Assembly: GCA_026315105.1 (NCBI GenBank)
Contig: CM048744.1
Location: 837,444,094-837,508,093, forward strand
Direction of reading: 5' to 3'
Length of the DNA stretch: 64,000 bases
From: Locusta migratoria
Taxonomy: Eukaryota; Arthropoda; Insecta; Orthoptera; Acrididae
Of this stretch, positions 46,856-57,466 are shown piece by piece; position 1 is the stretch's first letter; each line of letters begins with the position of its first letter. Under the pieces are notes generated by a model that was not told the DNA's origin, ran no database searches, and was given only the letters and a program-made list of their open reading frames with translations. The position numbers and the translations under genes were made by a program.

Positions 46856-46925
46856 CGGTAGTGTAGTGGGCAACGCGTTGGATTGTGCCGGCGAAGGTCA
46901 TTGCTTCGGATCCCGCCACTACCTA
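46856..46925 (+). repeat. Pseudo-tRNA or SINE head
   Basis: ggtagtgtagtgggcaacgc resembles a D-arm and gcttcggatcccgcc a T-arm. The 5' and 3' ends (ataacggtagtg, cactacctac) can pair in part, but the T-loop lacks TTCGA. Confidence 0.5.
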
Positions 46926-47860
46926 CATTTTTTTTCGTAAAAGGGTTGCAGACACACTCATTAAATAATTTTTTATTATTTAGATTATTATTGTGGTCCA
47001 AAATGTTTGCAAAAACTTATAAAACAGTCAAACACGTCAGTGCGATTTTTTCTTTCTTTCTTTTTCAATTTGTTTGTTGACTGGAAACATCAGATGGAAC
47101 TCATCGTGGGCTTTGTACTGGTTTACAATAAAGCCCTCAAGTGAATCTCCTCCTGTCCTTTTAATTTGCAGTGTAACGAAAACAAGCAATACGGGTCGAC
47201 ATAGCAAGGTACAGACCCGCAGGTGTCAGTGCAGACAGACACCGTAGCTCCGACTAATAATGCGTTCCAGAGCGGGAAAACCCACTCCAGTGCGTGATTG
47301 CAGAATTAAGTGGCAATCTATATTCGGATGTGGAAACAGAATGGAGTGTTTGCCGTCTGCGTTCGGAAATCGACTTCCCGTTGGAGGAGGCGGCGTTCTT
47401 TGCAGGGGCCTTCAGGGGTGCGAGGGAAACATTTGTATAAATGGTGGGGCGCCCGGGGCAGTTTATTATTCAGCAGTTGGCTGCGATGGGCGCGCAGTCC
47501 ACCGCTCCCAGCGCAGAGCTCTGCTTGCTGCATATTCACGCCCTGCCGCGCCGGCGCCAGCTGCGGAATGTTGTCACCCTGACGCTGACGCGCCAAATTA
47601 GCGAGTTCTTTGATTTGCATGCCATCCGGAAGAGAGCCGCAAATTGAGTGGCAGCCTATGACGAATCCCAAGAAAATGACCACATGTGGCAATTGCGGAA
47701 TGAGCTAAACACAGAATGTGACGACTACAGTGTTCAGAACAACATGCATGCAGAGAGATCGCTCATCGGTGTTGCCACACTGCCGAAATAAAGAAAACTG
47801 CGACACACTCAAGGACAAGACAGTTTTCGTGATCAGTAGGGTTACAGGTATGAACTGATT
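46926..47860. other. GC-rich block 47260-47640 in anonymous sequence
   Basis: 47260-47640 is clearly richer in G+C and CpG, and open in three plus-strand frames and one minus-strand frame. The translations show no domain that I know. It could be regulatory DNA or an unrecognised exon. Confidence 0.35.
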
Positions 47861-47964
47861 ATACACTCCTGACCATTAAAATTGCTACACCACGAAGATG
47901 GCGTGCTACAGACGCGAAATTTAACCGACAGGAACAAGATGCTGTGATATGCAAATGATAAGCT

Positions 47965-48356
47965 GGAATCAAACTTTCAATCTGCAGTGGAGTGTGCGCT
48001 GATATGAAACTTCCTGGCAGATTAAAATTGTGTGTCGGAACCGGGACTCGAACCTGGGACCTTTGCCTTTCGCGGGCAAGCGCACTACCGACTGTGCTAT
48101 CCCGACACGACTCACGATGCCGCCTCACAACTTTACTTCCGCCAGTACCTTGCGTCCTACTTTCCAAACCTTCGCAGGAGAGCTTCTGTGAGCTTTGGAA
48201 AGTAGGAGGCGAGGTACTGGCGGAAGTAAAGTTGTGAGGCGGCATCGTGAGTCGTGTCGGGATAGCACAGCCGGTAGTGCGCTTGCTCGCGAAAGACAAA
48301 GGTCCCAAGTTCGAGTCCCGGTTCCGACACACAATTTTAATCTGCCAGGAAGTTTC
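47965..48356. mobile_element. Palindromic head-to-head SINE-3 pair inserted as one unit
   Basis: The left arm is a reverse tRNA-like SINE (cgggactcgaacctgggac), the right arm a forward one (gttcgagtcccggttccg). The arms are complementary over about 165 bp around a short centre near 48170. The whole is flanked by aaatgataagct (47953-47964) and aaatgacaagct (48357-48368). Confidence 0.88.
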
Positions 48357-48487
48357 AAATGACAAGCTTTTCAGAGTATTCACACAAGGTTGGCGCCTGT
48401 GTCGACACCCACAACGTGCTGACACGAGGAAAGTTTCCAACCGATTTCTCATACACAAACAGCAGTTGACCGGCGTTGCCTGGTGAT

Positions 48488-49403
48488 ACGTTGTTGTGAT
48501 GCCTCGTGTAAGGAGGATAAATGCGTACCATCTCGTTTCCGACTTTGATAAACGTCAGTTTGTAGTTTATCGTATCGCGACATTGCTGCTCGCGTTGGTC
48601 GCGATCCAGTGACGGTTACCAGAATACCGAATCGGTGGGTTCTGGAGGGTAATACAGAACGCCGTGCTGGATTCCAACGGCCTCGCATCACTAGCAGTCG
48701 AGATGACAGGCATCTTATCCGCATGGCTGTAACGGATCGTGCAGCCATGTCTCGATTCATGAGTCAACAGATGGGGACGTTTGCAAGACAACAATCATCT
48801 GCACGAACAGTTAGACGTCGTTTGCAGATCGGAGACCATGGCTGCGGTTACTCTCGACACTGTATCCCAGACAGGAGCGCTTGCGATGGTGTACGCAACG
48901 ATGAACCTGGGTGCACGAATGGCAATACGTCATTTTTTCGGATGAATCAAGGTTCTGTTTACAGCATCATTATGGTCGCATCCCTATTTGGCGACATTGC
49001 GGTGAACGCACATTGGAAGCGTACCATTGGTTACACGTCTCGGCCACCTATTGTTCGGATCGACGGCACTTTGAACAGTGGACGTTACATTTCAGATATG
49101 TTACGACCAGTAACCTGCCAAACCCTACCTTTGAGCAGAATAATGCACGACCGCATGTTGCAGGTCCTGTATGCTCATTTCTGGATACGACTGCTGCCCT
49201 GGCCAGCACATTCTCCAAATCTCTCACCAATTGAAATGGTGGTCGAGCAACTGGCTCGTCACAATACGCCAGTCACTACTGTTGATGATCTTTGGTATCG
49301 TGTTGAAGCTGCAAGGGAATCTGTACCTGTACACGCCATGCAAGCGCTGATTCAAAGCCCAGGCGTATCAAGGCCGTTATTACGGCATAGGTGGTTGTTA
49401 TAG
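48488..49403 (+). pseudogene. Tc1-like transposase, frameshifted, second catalytic Asp lost
   Basis: The N-terminus (VTRIPNRWVLEGNTE, RPRITSSRDDRH) is open from 48609. The catalytic core moves to another frame at 48911-49234 (HEWQYVIFSDESRFCLQHH, first Asp intact), where the usual DNARPH motif reads EQNNARPH, so the second catalytic Asp is Asn. The third motif returns to the first frame as PWPAHSPNLSPIEMVVEQL with the Glu kept. Relative to the copy at position 1 the catalytic part also carries deletions. It is inactive. Confidence 0.88.
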
Positions 49404-49591
49404 GTAGTGATTTCTCAGGATCTGGTCACCCAAATTGCGTGAAAACGCAATCGCAAGTCAGTTCTAGTATAATATATTTGTCCATTGAATACCCGTTTAT
49501 CATCTACATTTCTTCTTGGTGTATCAATTTTAATGTCCAGTAGTGTACCTGTAAATATGAGATCGAAGCTCATTGTTATAGAACTCCACAG

Positions 49592-49793
49592 CCACGGGAG
49601 AATAGCTGTGCGCACTGAGGCGCCCTGCTGCTGTGAGCGCGGCCGTTCGCCGTCGGGGGTTCGAATCCTCCCTCGGGGATGGGTGTTTGTATTGTCCTTA
49701 GCAAAAGTTACAGTTAGTGTAAGTAAATTTGTAAGCATAGGAACTAATGACCAACATATTTCGGTCCCTTAGATTTGCAAACAGTTGTACATT
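49592..49793 (+). mobile_element. SINE-2-like, diverged
   Basis: Head cagccacgggagaatagctg, B box gggttcgaatcctcc, body ggaactaatgaccaacatat. The flanks share actccac. Confidence 0.8.
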
Positions 49794-49812
49794 TGGACTC
49801 CACGTTACTAAC

Positions 49813-49960
49813 TCAAACCAAAAGAATCATAAATGTCACAGGAAATGGTGGGTAGACAGTTACAACAGGACAAGTATGTTGCATCTCAGTAGATGAATGT
49901 GGACGTGCATTATCCTGCTGAACAAACACATCGCCTGGAATGTCAGTAGTGGAGCATTGT
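49813..49960 (-). pseudogene. Transposase scrap with QQDNARPH
   Basis: The minus strand reads GDVFVQQDNARPHSST, the second catalytic motif of a Tc1/mariner transposase, with no recognisable sequence on either side. Confidence 0.5.
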
Positions 49961-50864
49961 CCCACTGAAAGCAGCTCAAAAATGGCAGTGCTACTGAATT
50001 GTATTCCAGAAAGAAGCATATCACTTTCCTTCGTATAATTGCAAGGCAGCAGTCCTTTGTCATACAGAAAAAAGCATATCACCTGACTGTCGAAAAAATG
50101 GGAGTAGCCCAATGAAATTGCAGCATTAGTGCACTGTCCTAATGAAAGAAGCACGTTATCTACACTGCTACAGGAAACAGCGTGTGAATTTAACTACTGG
50201 CTACTCGACCTGCGAAAACACTAAATGTGGCTCTGAGTTGTAGCTTTCAGTCACACAAACCATGAAGCCTAAGAGGGGACCTCTTGTCCACAAAATATTT
50301 GAACCATTTATCAGAACTTTAAGAGGACTGTGCCTGCATGTAATAAACACAAAAGTCCAGTAGTCTTTCAAAATACGTCATTTGTAGTGTATCTTTTCAT
50401 GTTAGTTTTACGCTCCAGAAAACGTTGCTCAACTTCATGTACACGAACTTTAACAGCGTTCATTAATATGAACCTATTAGTTACCAAATTCTGACGGCGA
50501 GTCTTACAACACAATATTGTCAACGTTGTGGTTAACATGGGCAACATATTTTTGAATATATATTGAATGTGTCTCAAATCGTTTGGATAATACTAGGTGT
50601 GCAACGGTTAAGATAGTGAAGAAACTGTCAGAAATATATGTTTATTATTGACAGACAGCGTATGCTGCATAACAATAACATACATCATAGCAAAGCAATG
50701 TAGTCAAGAGCAGCTTCATACATTAGTAAAAATAAATAACAAAATATCAGTTTGGTTTTCAGAAACGCTTTTCAGCACAAAGTGATATATACGATTTTAC
50801 TGATCATATGTTAAATGCTTCGAACAACCGGACATCACACGTTGGGATTTTTTTAATGACATCT
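49961..50864. other. No gene recognised
   Basis: 49980-50160 has loosely repeated pieces (agaaagaagcatatcac, aaaaaagcatatcacc). Otherwise AT-rich and anonymous. Confidence 0.35.
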
Positions 50865-51245
50865 CAAAGGCTATTCACGGTGGAAATCCTCCAGATTAGT
50901 TCAAATATTGTGGTACGTGTCGGATAGTTTGCCAATGGTTTTGTTCTTACTTAAATGAAAGAATACAGAAAATTGGTTCACATAAAGTGCAAAAATCGTA
51001 CGTTTCTTCAAACTGGAAAGCTATCAAGAATGGGGTTCCACAGGGCTCGGTCTAGGGTCCTTTGCTGTTCTTAATATATTAATGACTTGCCATTCTCTAT
51101 TCACGCAGTTGCAAAGCTAGTACTTTTGCTGATGATACAGTTATTGCAACCACACATGACAAAGATGAATTATCTGGTGTAATTGTAAATAATGTCTTTT
51201 AGAAAATCATTAAGTGTTTCTCTGCCAATGGACTCTCACACGTTA
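50865..51245 (+). mobile_element. Jockey/CR1-like LINE fragment
   Basis: The plus strand reads SSNWKAIKNGVPQGSV, a stop, GPLLFLIY, then LVLFADDTVIATTHDKDE (FADD box) with a stop and frameshifts. It is related to 11385-12010. Confidence 0.78.
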
Positions 51246-51604
51246 CAAATCATTACGAAATATATTCATTATCTATATAGAAGCACGAATCTAATAACTA
51301 ATCTAATTGCTCAAAATACCAGTCACTAATCCTAGTACATGTACCTATTGTCTGCATTACAATAAAAATTCATTTCCGTTTATTGGTTTTTCATGTCTGA
51401 ATAAGTTATAATCGGTTGAGGACGCAATATAAGGTGTTTTTAAGATTTGAGACATCTTATATATATACCTACTATATAGTAGTATTTACAAACGATATGC
51501 ATTTTCCTAAAAAATAGAAAGTTGGTTGGCCGATTTACTGCGAATATTTAGGTAATGCAGTGAAAAACATTGAAACGATGGTACGCTTTGTAGTTTTATA
51601 GTTT

Positions 51605-51605
<1 letters not shown>

Positions 51606-51645
<40 letters not shown>
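51606..51645. repeat. (AT)n microsatellite
   Basis: About 20 AT repeats directly abutting the left end of the hairpin MITE. Confidence 0.95.
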
Positions 51646-51649
<4 letters not shown>

Positions 51650-52311
51650 GTTTCACTAAGTGTGTTTGCGTCTGTAACTTATAAAATAATAGGTCAACAC
51701 AAGAAATGTTACACTTTCTGCGGAGCTATGAACATAGTTTATTGTATCATTTTCCAAAGAGTTACAGCACAAAGATATAATTTTTTAAATGGAACAATAG
51801 TTTTTTCTATCGTGTATTGGATTCGTTGAAACCAGCTGCGTCCAAATCAATTTAAACTACATTCGTATCACAGTTAGTTTAGGAGCTACAACCCTTGAAA
51901 GTTTAGGGGGCGGAGGCTACGACAGCGCAGCTGACTGGCTGGTGGTCATGAGACAGTGGGCCGTGCCCCAGGGGATAGCCACTCGGCCAGTCAGCTACGC
52001 TATCGCAGTCGCAGTCTCCGCCCCCGGAACTTTGAAGGGTTGTAGCTCCCAAACTAACTGTAATAGGAGTGTAGTTTAAATTGATTTCGACGGAGCTGGT
52101 TTAAACGAATCCCATACACGATAGAAAAACTATTGTTCAATTTTAAAAATTATATCTTTGTGGTGTAACTCTTTGGAAAATGATACAATAAACTATGTTC
52201 ACAGCTCCGCAGAAAGTGTAACATTTCTTGTGTTGACCTACCGTATTAAAATTTCCCGTCACCTATTATTTTATAAGTTCCAGAGGCAAACACACTTAGT
52301 GAAACACCCTG
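51644..52311. mobile_element. Very long hairpin MITE (about 668 bp)
   Basis: The ends tagggtgtttcactaagtgt and the complement of cttagtgaaacaccctg enclose arms of about 310 bp with few mismatches and a loop of about 30 bp near 51970. It has mariner-type ends (cf. cagggtgt of the other elements). A truncated copy is at 57335-57466. Confidence 0.93.
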
Positions 52312-52953
52312 TTTGGGTGTGTGTGTGTGTGCGCGCGCGCGCACTTATGTACATTGATGTACGTATGTTTCTGAGAAATTAAGGTTGGCAAACCCTGATT
52401 TATCGCCTTAAAAGTTATCACATTCAATTTTTTATTCCTTAATTTGTTTTTCAGAACATTCCTACGTTGTGGTATATTCAGTAAAATACCGTTTGTCCGA
52501 TCACGATGAAAGATGATAGAGCTACAGAATTTTTACAACCCATTATCAGAGCTGTACAGAGCACTATTGAGAGTCTTACAAATTGAATATAATTTTGTGG
52601 AGGAAGCAAGTGTCTATGTAGATAAATATAAAAATAGATAGAGGGGCAGATGCAGTGAGAGATGATGGAGATGCTGGCGAAAAGAGGAGGTGGAAAATTG
52701 GAACAAATACACATAGAATTTTTTGTATCATTAGGTGAGGACGAGATGGACAAGGTGCGGATGGAGTGAGGTGGAGAAGGACGGGACGAAAGTAGACATG
52801 GGGGGGGGAGAAAGACGTAGACAGAGAAGGTGGATATAGAGTGTACAATATTATTACAATAACTGGGCAACGCCATTGGTTTGCCTAGTTGAGACAATTT
52901 ACAGACACCAGTGCACTGATTACAAAAGTCTTTGTTCTTCATTAGAATAATCG
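52312..52953. other. TG/CG repeat and purine-rich sequence
   Basis: 52315-52342 is (GT)n followed by (GC)n. 52640-52850 is rich in A and G. No gene is recognised. Confidence 0.5.
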
Positions 52954-53237
52954 TCAGAGAGGAGCAGAGGAGAAGGTTTTGTGTAAGAAATGTGTTGTTA
53001 TTGGAGACCGCTGGTCGCTGGTTCTGCGAGTGCTCTGGAGGGATGGGTGGAGGGGGGAGAGTGTCCTGGCCGAGAATCCAATAAGGCTGTGGCGGCGGCA
53101 GCGGCCTGCAAATCGCGTTACGCCGTGTCTGGGGGGGGGGGGGGGGGGGGCAGGCGGAGGTGTCTGCTGTCTAAACGCGCTGCAAACATCCTCCAGTTTC
53201 CTATTAAATATCATCAGCTGACTTCCTATAGCGTATA
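52954..53237. other. GC-rich block with G20 run
   Basis: 52990-53200 is GC-rich (aggctgtggcggcggcagcg) with a G run of about 20 at 53132-53151. It is not a repeat I know; possible regulatory DNA. Confidence 0.4.
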
Positions 53238-53690
53238 AAATGAACATTAACAAGAGCAAAACAAAAGTAATGGAATGCGGTCTTAGAAAATCAGGCGATG
53301 CTGAAGGAATTAGATTTGGTAACGAAACAATGAAGGTGGTAGATGAGTTTTGTTACTTGGGTTGTAAAATAACATGCGATGGTCGCAGTACAGAGGATAT
53401 AAAGTGCAGAATGGCAATGGGAAGAAAAGCATTTTTGAAAAAGAGAAAAAAGGAAGTCTTTTCTGAAGGCATTTGTGAGGAGTGTTGCCTTGTATGGGAG
53501 TGAAACATGGACGATAAGCATTGTAGACAGGAAGAGGATAGAGGCTTTTGGGTAGATCGCATAACTAATGAAGAGGTACTGAACAGAATTGGTGAGAATA
53601 GGATTTTTGGCATACCCTGACCAAAAGAAGGGATCGCTTGGTAGGACACATTCTTAGACATCGAGGAATCGTAAATTTAGCATTGGAGGG
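53238..53690 (+). mobile_element. RTE LINE fragment, sense
   Basis: 53240-53503 is open: MNINKSKTKVMECGLRKSGD, MKVVDEFCYLGCKITCDGRS, MAMGRKAFLKK, the region after the FADD box. It continues with frameshifts to VGHILRHRGIVNLALEG near 53680. Confidence 0.88.
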
Positions 53691-53696
53691 AAGTCC

Positions 53697-53727
53697 TTTA
53701 AGCTTTACAAACATTTGCACATTTTTT
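53697..53727 (+). mobile_element. SINE-1 tail tip
   Basis: Thirty bases, tttaagctttacaaacattt onward, match the end of SINE-1; they follow the RTE fragment directly. Confidence 0.55.
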
Positions 53728-53794
53728 GGGGATGAGGGTGGACGAATATACAGAAAAACTCCTGACCACAACCTCTGGTTCCGAAGCTGCGATG

Positions 53795-53945
53795 TAGGAA
53801 GTTGTTGTTATGGTCTTCAGTCCGGAGACTGATTTGATGCAGCTCTCCACCCTACTCTATCCTGAGCAAGCCTTTTCATCTCCTCATAAGAACGGCAACC
53901 CACATCCACTTGAATCTGCTTACTATACGCGTCTCTTGGTCTCCT
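53795..53945 (-). mobile_element. RTE LINE 3' end, antisense
   Basis: gttgttgttatggtcttcag to cgtctcttggtctcc matches 7675-7815; opposite in orientation to the fragment 100 bp upstream. Confidence 0.88.
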
Positions 53946-54149
53946 TCTGAAACAATTAGAAGATCAGTTCAGGTATTTGGGTTGTGACGTATTGCCATCG
54001 GCAGGATGAACTAAAACACGCTGGACGTCTTTCTGTAGGTTCTATGGAGACAGCAACGTTGCAGCAACCGAAATACTGGTCATGACAGAAAGTTGCTGCA
54101 GGGTGGGTTGCTGTTGACCTTTGTTTACTCTACCAAACGAATTGCACAA

Positions 54150-54475
54150 GCAGTTGGGTTCAGATACGGTAGTGAGCAGCTAGTTCAATTCAGCAACAAC
54201 GTAACTAACGCATGGAGAGGCATAGGAAGGTAGGAAGCGGGTCAGACGCAGATAGAGGTGGCTGCACCTATTGGAGTGTTCCAAAGTGTGATTTCCAGGA
54301 CCTGGAAGCGATTTCGAACAACAGAAACCATTAAAAGAAGGCAATGCTAAGGTCTATCACGGATAACATCAGCAAGACATGACCGTAACCTCCGGGTAAC
54401 AGCCTTCTACGGACAGACACCTATGGAGTGTGTCCCATTAAAACGACGACACCGTGGAGCCATGGATGATTGGCA
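54150..54475 (+). pseudogene. Tc1-like transposase, N-terminal part
   Basis: The frames read APIGVFQSVISRTWKRF then TTETIKRRQC, a stop, GLSRITSARHDRNLRVTAF and PLKRRHRGAMDDW, the helix-turn-helix pair and linker of a Tc1 transposase. The LINE joins in directly after DDW. Confidence 0.78.
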
Positions 54476-55564
54476 ACGGGCGGATTGTGCTTTTTCCGAC
54501 TTCAAAACGGCGTTTGACGCGGTCCCACACTGCAGACTGTTAACGAAGATACGAGCTTCTGGAATAGGTTCACAGATTTTTGGCTGGCTGGAAGACTTCC
54601 TAAGTAATAGAACATAGTACGTTGTTCTCGACGGCGAGTGTTCATCAGAGACGAGTGTATCGTCAGGCGTGCCCCAGGCGAGTGTGATAGGACCGCTAAT
54701 ATTTTCTGTTTACATAAATGATCTGATGGACAGAGTAACTTGTAAATTGCTTCTATTTGCTGATGATTCTGTGGTGTTATGGGAGGGTGTCGTCTTTAAC
54801 TGGCTGTAATAGCATACAGGATGACTTAGACAAAATTTGTAGTTGGTGCGAAGAATGACAGCTGGCTCTCAATGGAGAAAAATGTAAGATGATGCGCATG
54901 AATAGGAAAAACAATCCTATAATGTTGGAGTACAGCATTAGTAGTGAGCTTCTTGATGCAGTCGCGTCGTTCAAATATCTAGCCGTAACATTGCAGAGCG
55001 ATATGAAATGGAACGAACATGTAAGGACAGTTGTGAGTAAGGCGGAAAGCTGACTTCGGTTTATTGGGAGAATTTTGGGAAATTGTACTTCATCTGTAAA
55101 GGAAACCGCGTATAAAACGCTCGTACGACCACGTCTTGAGTATTGTTCAAGTGTTTGGGCTCGCAGCACATCAGTTTAAAGCAAGACATAGAAGCAGTTC
55201 AGAGGCGAGCAGCTAGGTTTTTTACTGGTAGGTTCGACTAATGCGCGAATGTCTTGGAAATGCTCCGGCAACTCAATTGTGGATCGCTGGAGGAAAGACG
55301 ACGTTCTTTTCGTGAATTTCTCTTAAGGAAATTTAGAGGGCCAGAATTTGAAGCTGAGTGTACTACGATCTTGCCGCCACCTACTTACATTTCGCGTAGT
55401 GATCACTAAGACAAGATAAATTAGTGCTCATACGGAGGCATATAGGCGTTCTTTTTTTTCCTTGTTCTATTTGGGAGTGGAATAGGAAAGGAATTGCCTA
55501 GTAGTGGTACAGTGTACTCTCCGCCACGCACCTTACGGTGGATTGCGGAGTATGTATGTAGATG
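54476..55564 (+). mobile_element. Jockey/CR1-like LINE inserted in the Tc1-like element
   Basis: The reverse transcriptase begins at motif A (FSDFKTAFDAVPHCRLLTK), then IFGWLEDFLSNRT, a stop, SSGVPQASVIGPLIFSVYINDL, LLLFADDSVVL and a C-terminal TLVRPRLEYCSSVW-like block near 55110-55160. The 3' end is cggagtatgtatgtagatgt. It is 5'-truncated with several stops, and a different family from LINE J. Confidence 0.85.
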
Positions 55565-56142
55565 TGGAGGAACGATTGGAATCGTAATGAATGTCGCCGG
55601 GTTCTGTTCACAGATGAGTCAAGACGGACAATCGTCGTTCCCTCATCTGGACAGTCCCATATGATGTTGTTGGAAGAGTGGTGTGCGTAGGAGTTGGTAT
55701 AGACTGACGTACGGTCCTCTATGTCGTTCAAAATGGATCTTTGACTGGTCAGAGGTATAGAGACGACATTTTGTCATGTCCTACCATAGTAGATGGCTTT
55801 CTTCTAGTAGACAATAACGCTGCTCCCCATAGAGTTGAATTCGTGGACAACATGCTTGAAGCTGAGAAAATTGAAAGAGTGTACTGGACAACTAGTTCAA
55901 CAAACGTAAACCCAATTCAGCATATCTGGGATGCACGTGGCAGACGCATTGCAGCCAAACTAGCACCTCCCACAACGGTTGCAGAGCTGTCTCATGCACT
56001 CATGGAAGAATGGCCAAATATACAAGAGCTGATTGATAACTTCATAGTGATCATGCGACGCAGGTGTGCAACTGTACTGGCCGTCCGTGGTAATACACAC
56101 CATATGAAGGACAAACAGCATGATTTTTCACTATTATGGTAG
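55565..56142 (+). pseudogene. Tc1-like transposase, catalytic part; third acidic residue changed
   Basis: NECRRVLFTDES (first catalytic Asp, about 55580-55620) is followed by stops. The long open frame 55741-56142 reads MTGQRYRDDIL, DGFLLVDNNAAPHRVEFVD (second Asp), then NVNPIQHIWDARGRR, where the catalytic Glu of the usual NPIEHVWD is Gln, and RRRCATVLAVRGNTHH at the C-terminus. The enzyme would be inactive. Confidence 0.87.
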
Positions 56143-56283
56143 CCCCATGGTAGCTTACTCTAAATAAACGCCATGTTCTGCCTGTTCTGCTAGTGGTTTG
56201 TTGCAGGTATCTCGTTCCCACGACTGTTAAAGTTCTTCTGGCCCTTTTCTCTTACTTCGCGTCTCTTACGTACAATCACCTTC

Positions 56284-56885
56284 TTCTACATCTACATGGG
56301 ATACTCTGCGAATCACATTTAAGTGCCTGGCAGGGGGTTTATCGAACCATCTTTATACTATTCGTCTCCCATTCCATTCTCGAATAGCGCGAGGGTCGAA
56401 AGAACATCTGAATCTCTCCGTCTCACCTCTGATTTCTCGTATTTTATTCTGATGATCATTTCTACCTGTGTAAGTAGGAATCAACAGTATATTCTTGCAT
56501 TCGGAGGAGAATGTTGGCGATTGGACTTTCCTAAGTTGTCCACGCCGCAGCGATAAGCGCCGTTGTTTTAATGATTCCAATCCCAGAGCCTGTATCATTT
56601 CCGTGACGTTGTATTTCCTGTATCGTGACAATACAAAACGAGTTGCTCTTCTTTGGACTCTTTCGATGTCCTCCGTCAAACCCACCTGATAAGGTTCCCC
56701 CACTGGGCTGCAATACTCCATATGAGGACAAACAAGCGTAGTGTATGTAGTCTATTTAGTAGTTCCGTTGCATCTTAAGGGTACGCCTTTCCCACGAAAT
56801 TATCTATGTGTTCTTTCCAATTTAAGTCTGAAGTAACAGTAATTCCTACGTATTTCATGGAGTTTAGGCCTTCACTTTACGTCTC
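56284..56885 (-). mobile_element. CR1/jockey-like LINE (family J), 3' fragment
   Basis: 56721-56353 is open on the minus strand: MEYCSPVGEPYQVGLTEDIE, RRATRFVLSRYRKYNVTEMI, NHQ-like DHQNKIREIRGETERF. The 3' end begins with tctacatctacatgggatac. Confidence 0.88.
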
Positions 56886-57334
56886 CTAGAGGAGCTCCTC
56901 AGTTTATATCAACTAGAACGAAAATTCATCTAATCTAAACTCGTCCTCCTACTACTCATCTTCCTCGTCCTTTTCTACCCATATCTATCCATCCTGCTGC
57001 CTCTATCATTACCTGTCTCTCCTGTGTACATGAATAATTCCAGATATCTGCCAAATTTCTTGGTGATCAGTCAAACGAAGTTTGTAATTACCCTTTGCCG
57101 TACTCCATATAAAATCTTATTTAGTGCATGCCGTTCCTCTAGTTTTGAAGGGACATTTGAAGTGGCGATGCCCAAACAAAATTACCAATACTTTTCAGCT
57201 GTTCCTTTCGGTTTACCCCATTTTTCTAAACCACACTGTATTCAAGTGAGCAAGACATAAGAGAAGAAAATTATTCAAATCAGTCAAACCATTTTAATTT
57301 TAGCGAGTGTAACACACATCAACTGATACATATA
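56886..57334. other. No gene recognised
   Basis: 56930-57010 is pyrimidine-rich. Anonymous sequence otherwise. Confidence 0.35.
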
Positions 57335-57466
57335 CAGGGTGTTCCACTAAATGTGTTAACCTCTGTAAGTTACGAAGTAATAGGCGACGAAAATATTTAT
57401 TGCGGTAGGTCACCATAAGAAACGTTATTCTGTCTGCGGAGCTATGAACATAGTGTATTGTGTTAT
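57335..57466. mobile_element. Truncated copy of the long hairpin MITE
   Basis: cagggtgttccactaaatgt to ctatgaacatagtgtattgt matches the end of the 51644-52311 element for about 130 bp, then stops exactly where LINE J begins. Confidence 0.85.

Larger units (their letters stand above)
47864..49545 (+). mobile_element. Tc1-like transposon, complete ends, with palindromic SINE insertion
   Basis: The left end is cactcctgaccattaaaa; the right end, on the minus strand, cactactggacattaaaa. TA flanks at 47862-47863 and 49546-49547. It is the sister of the element at 1-1006. Length without the insertion is about 1290 bp. Confidence 0.93.
54000..56170 (+). mobile_element. Second Tc1-like family element, split by a LINE
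   Basis: The N-terminal transposase part lies at 54150-54475 and the catalytic part at 55565-56142. Between them sits a complete 3' LINE insertion. The ends of the Tc1 element were not defined by eye. Confidence 0.82.

Noticed and set aside
46856..46925. Possible functional tRNA gene
   Set aside because: The T-loop lacks the TTCGA consensus and the D-arm is irregular.
47260..47640. Unrecognised protein-coding exon on the plus strand (113 codons)
   Set aside because: The translation is Gly/Cys/Ala-rich with no domain, other frames are equally open, and no convincing splice pair or conserved motif was seen.
48125..48358. Peptide beginning MKLPGRLKLCVG read on both strands
   Set aside because: It is the translation of the tRNA-like SINE-3 arms and appears on both strands because the arms are inverted copies.
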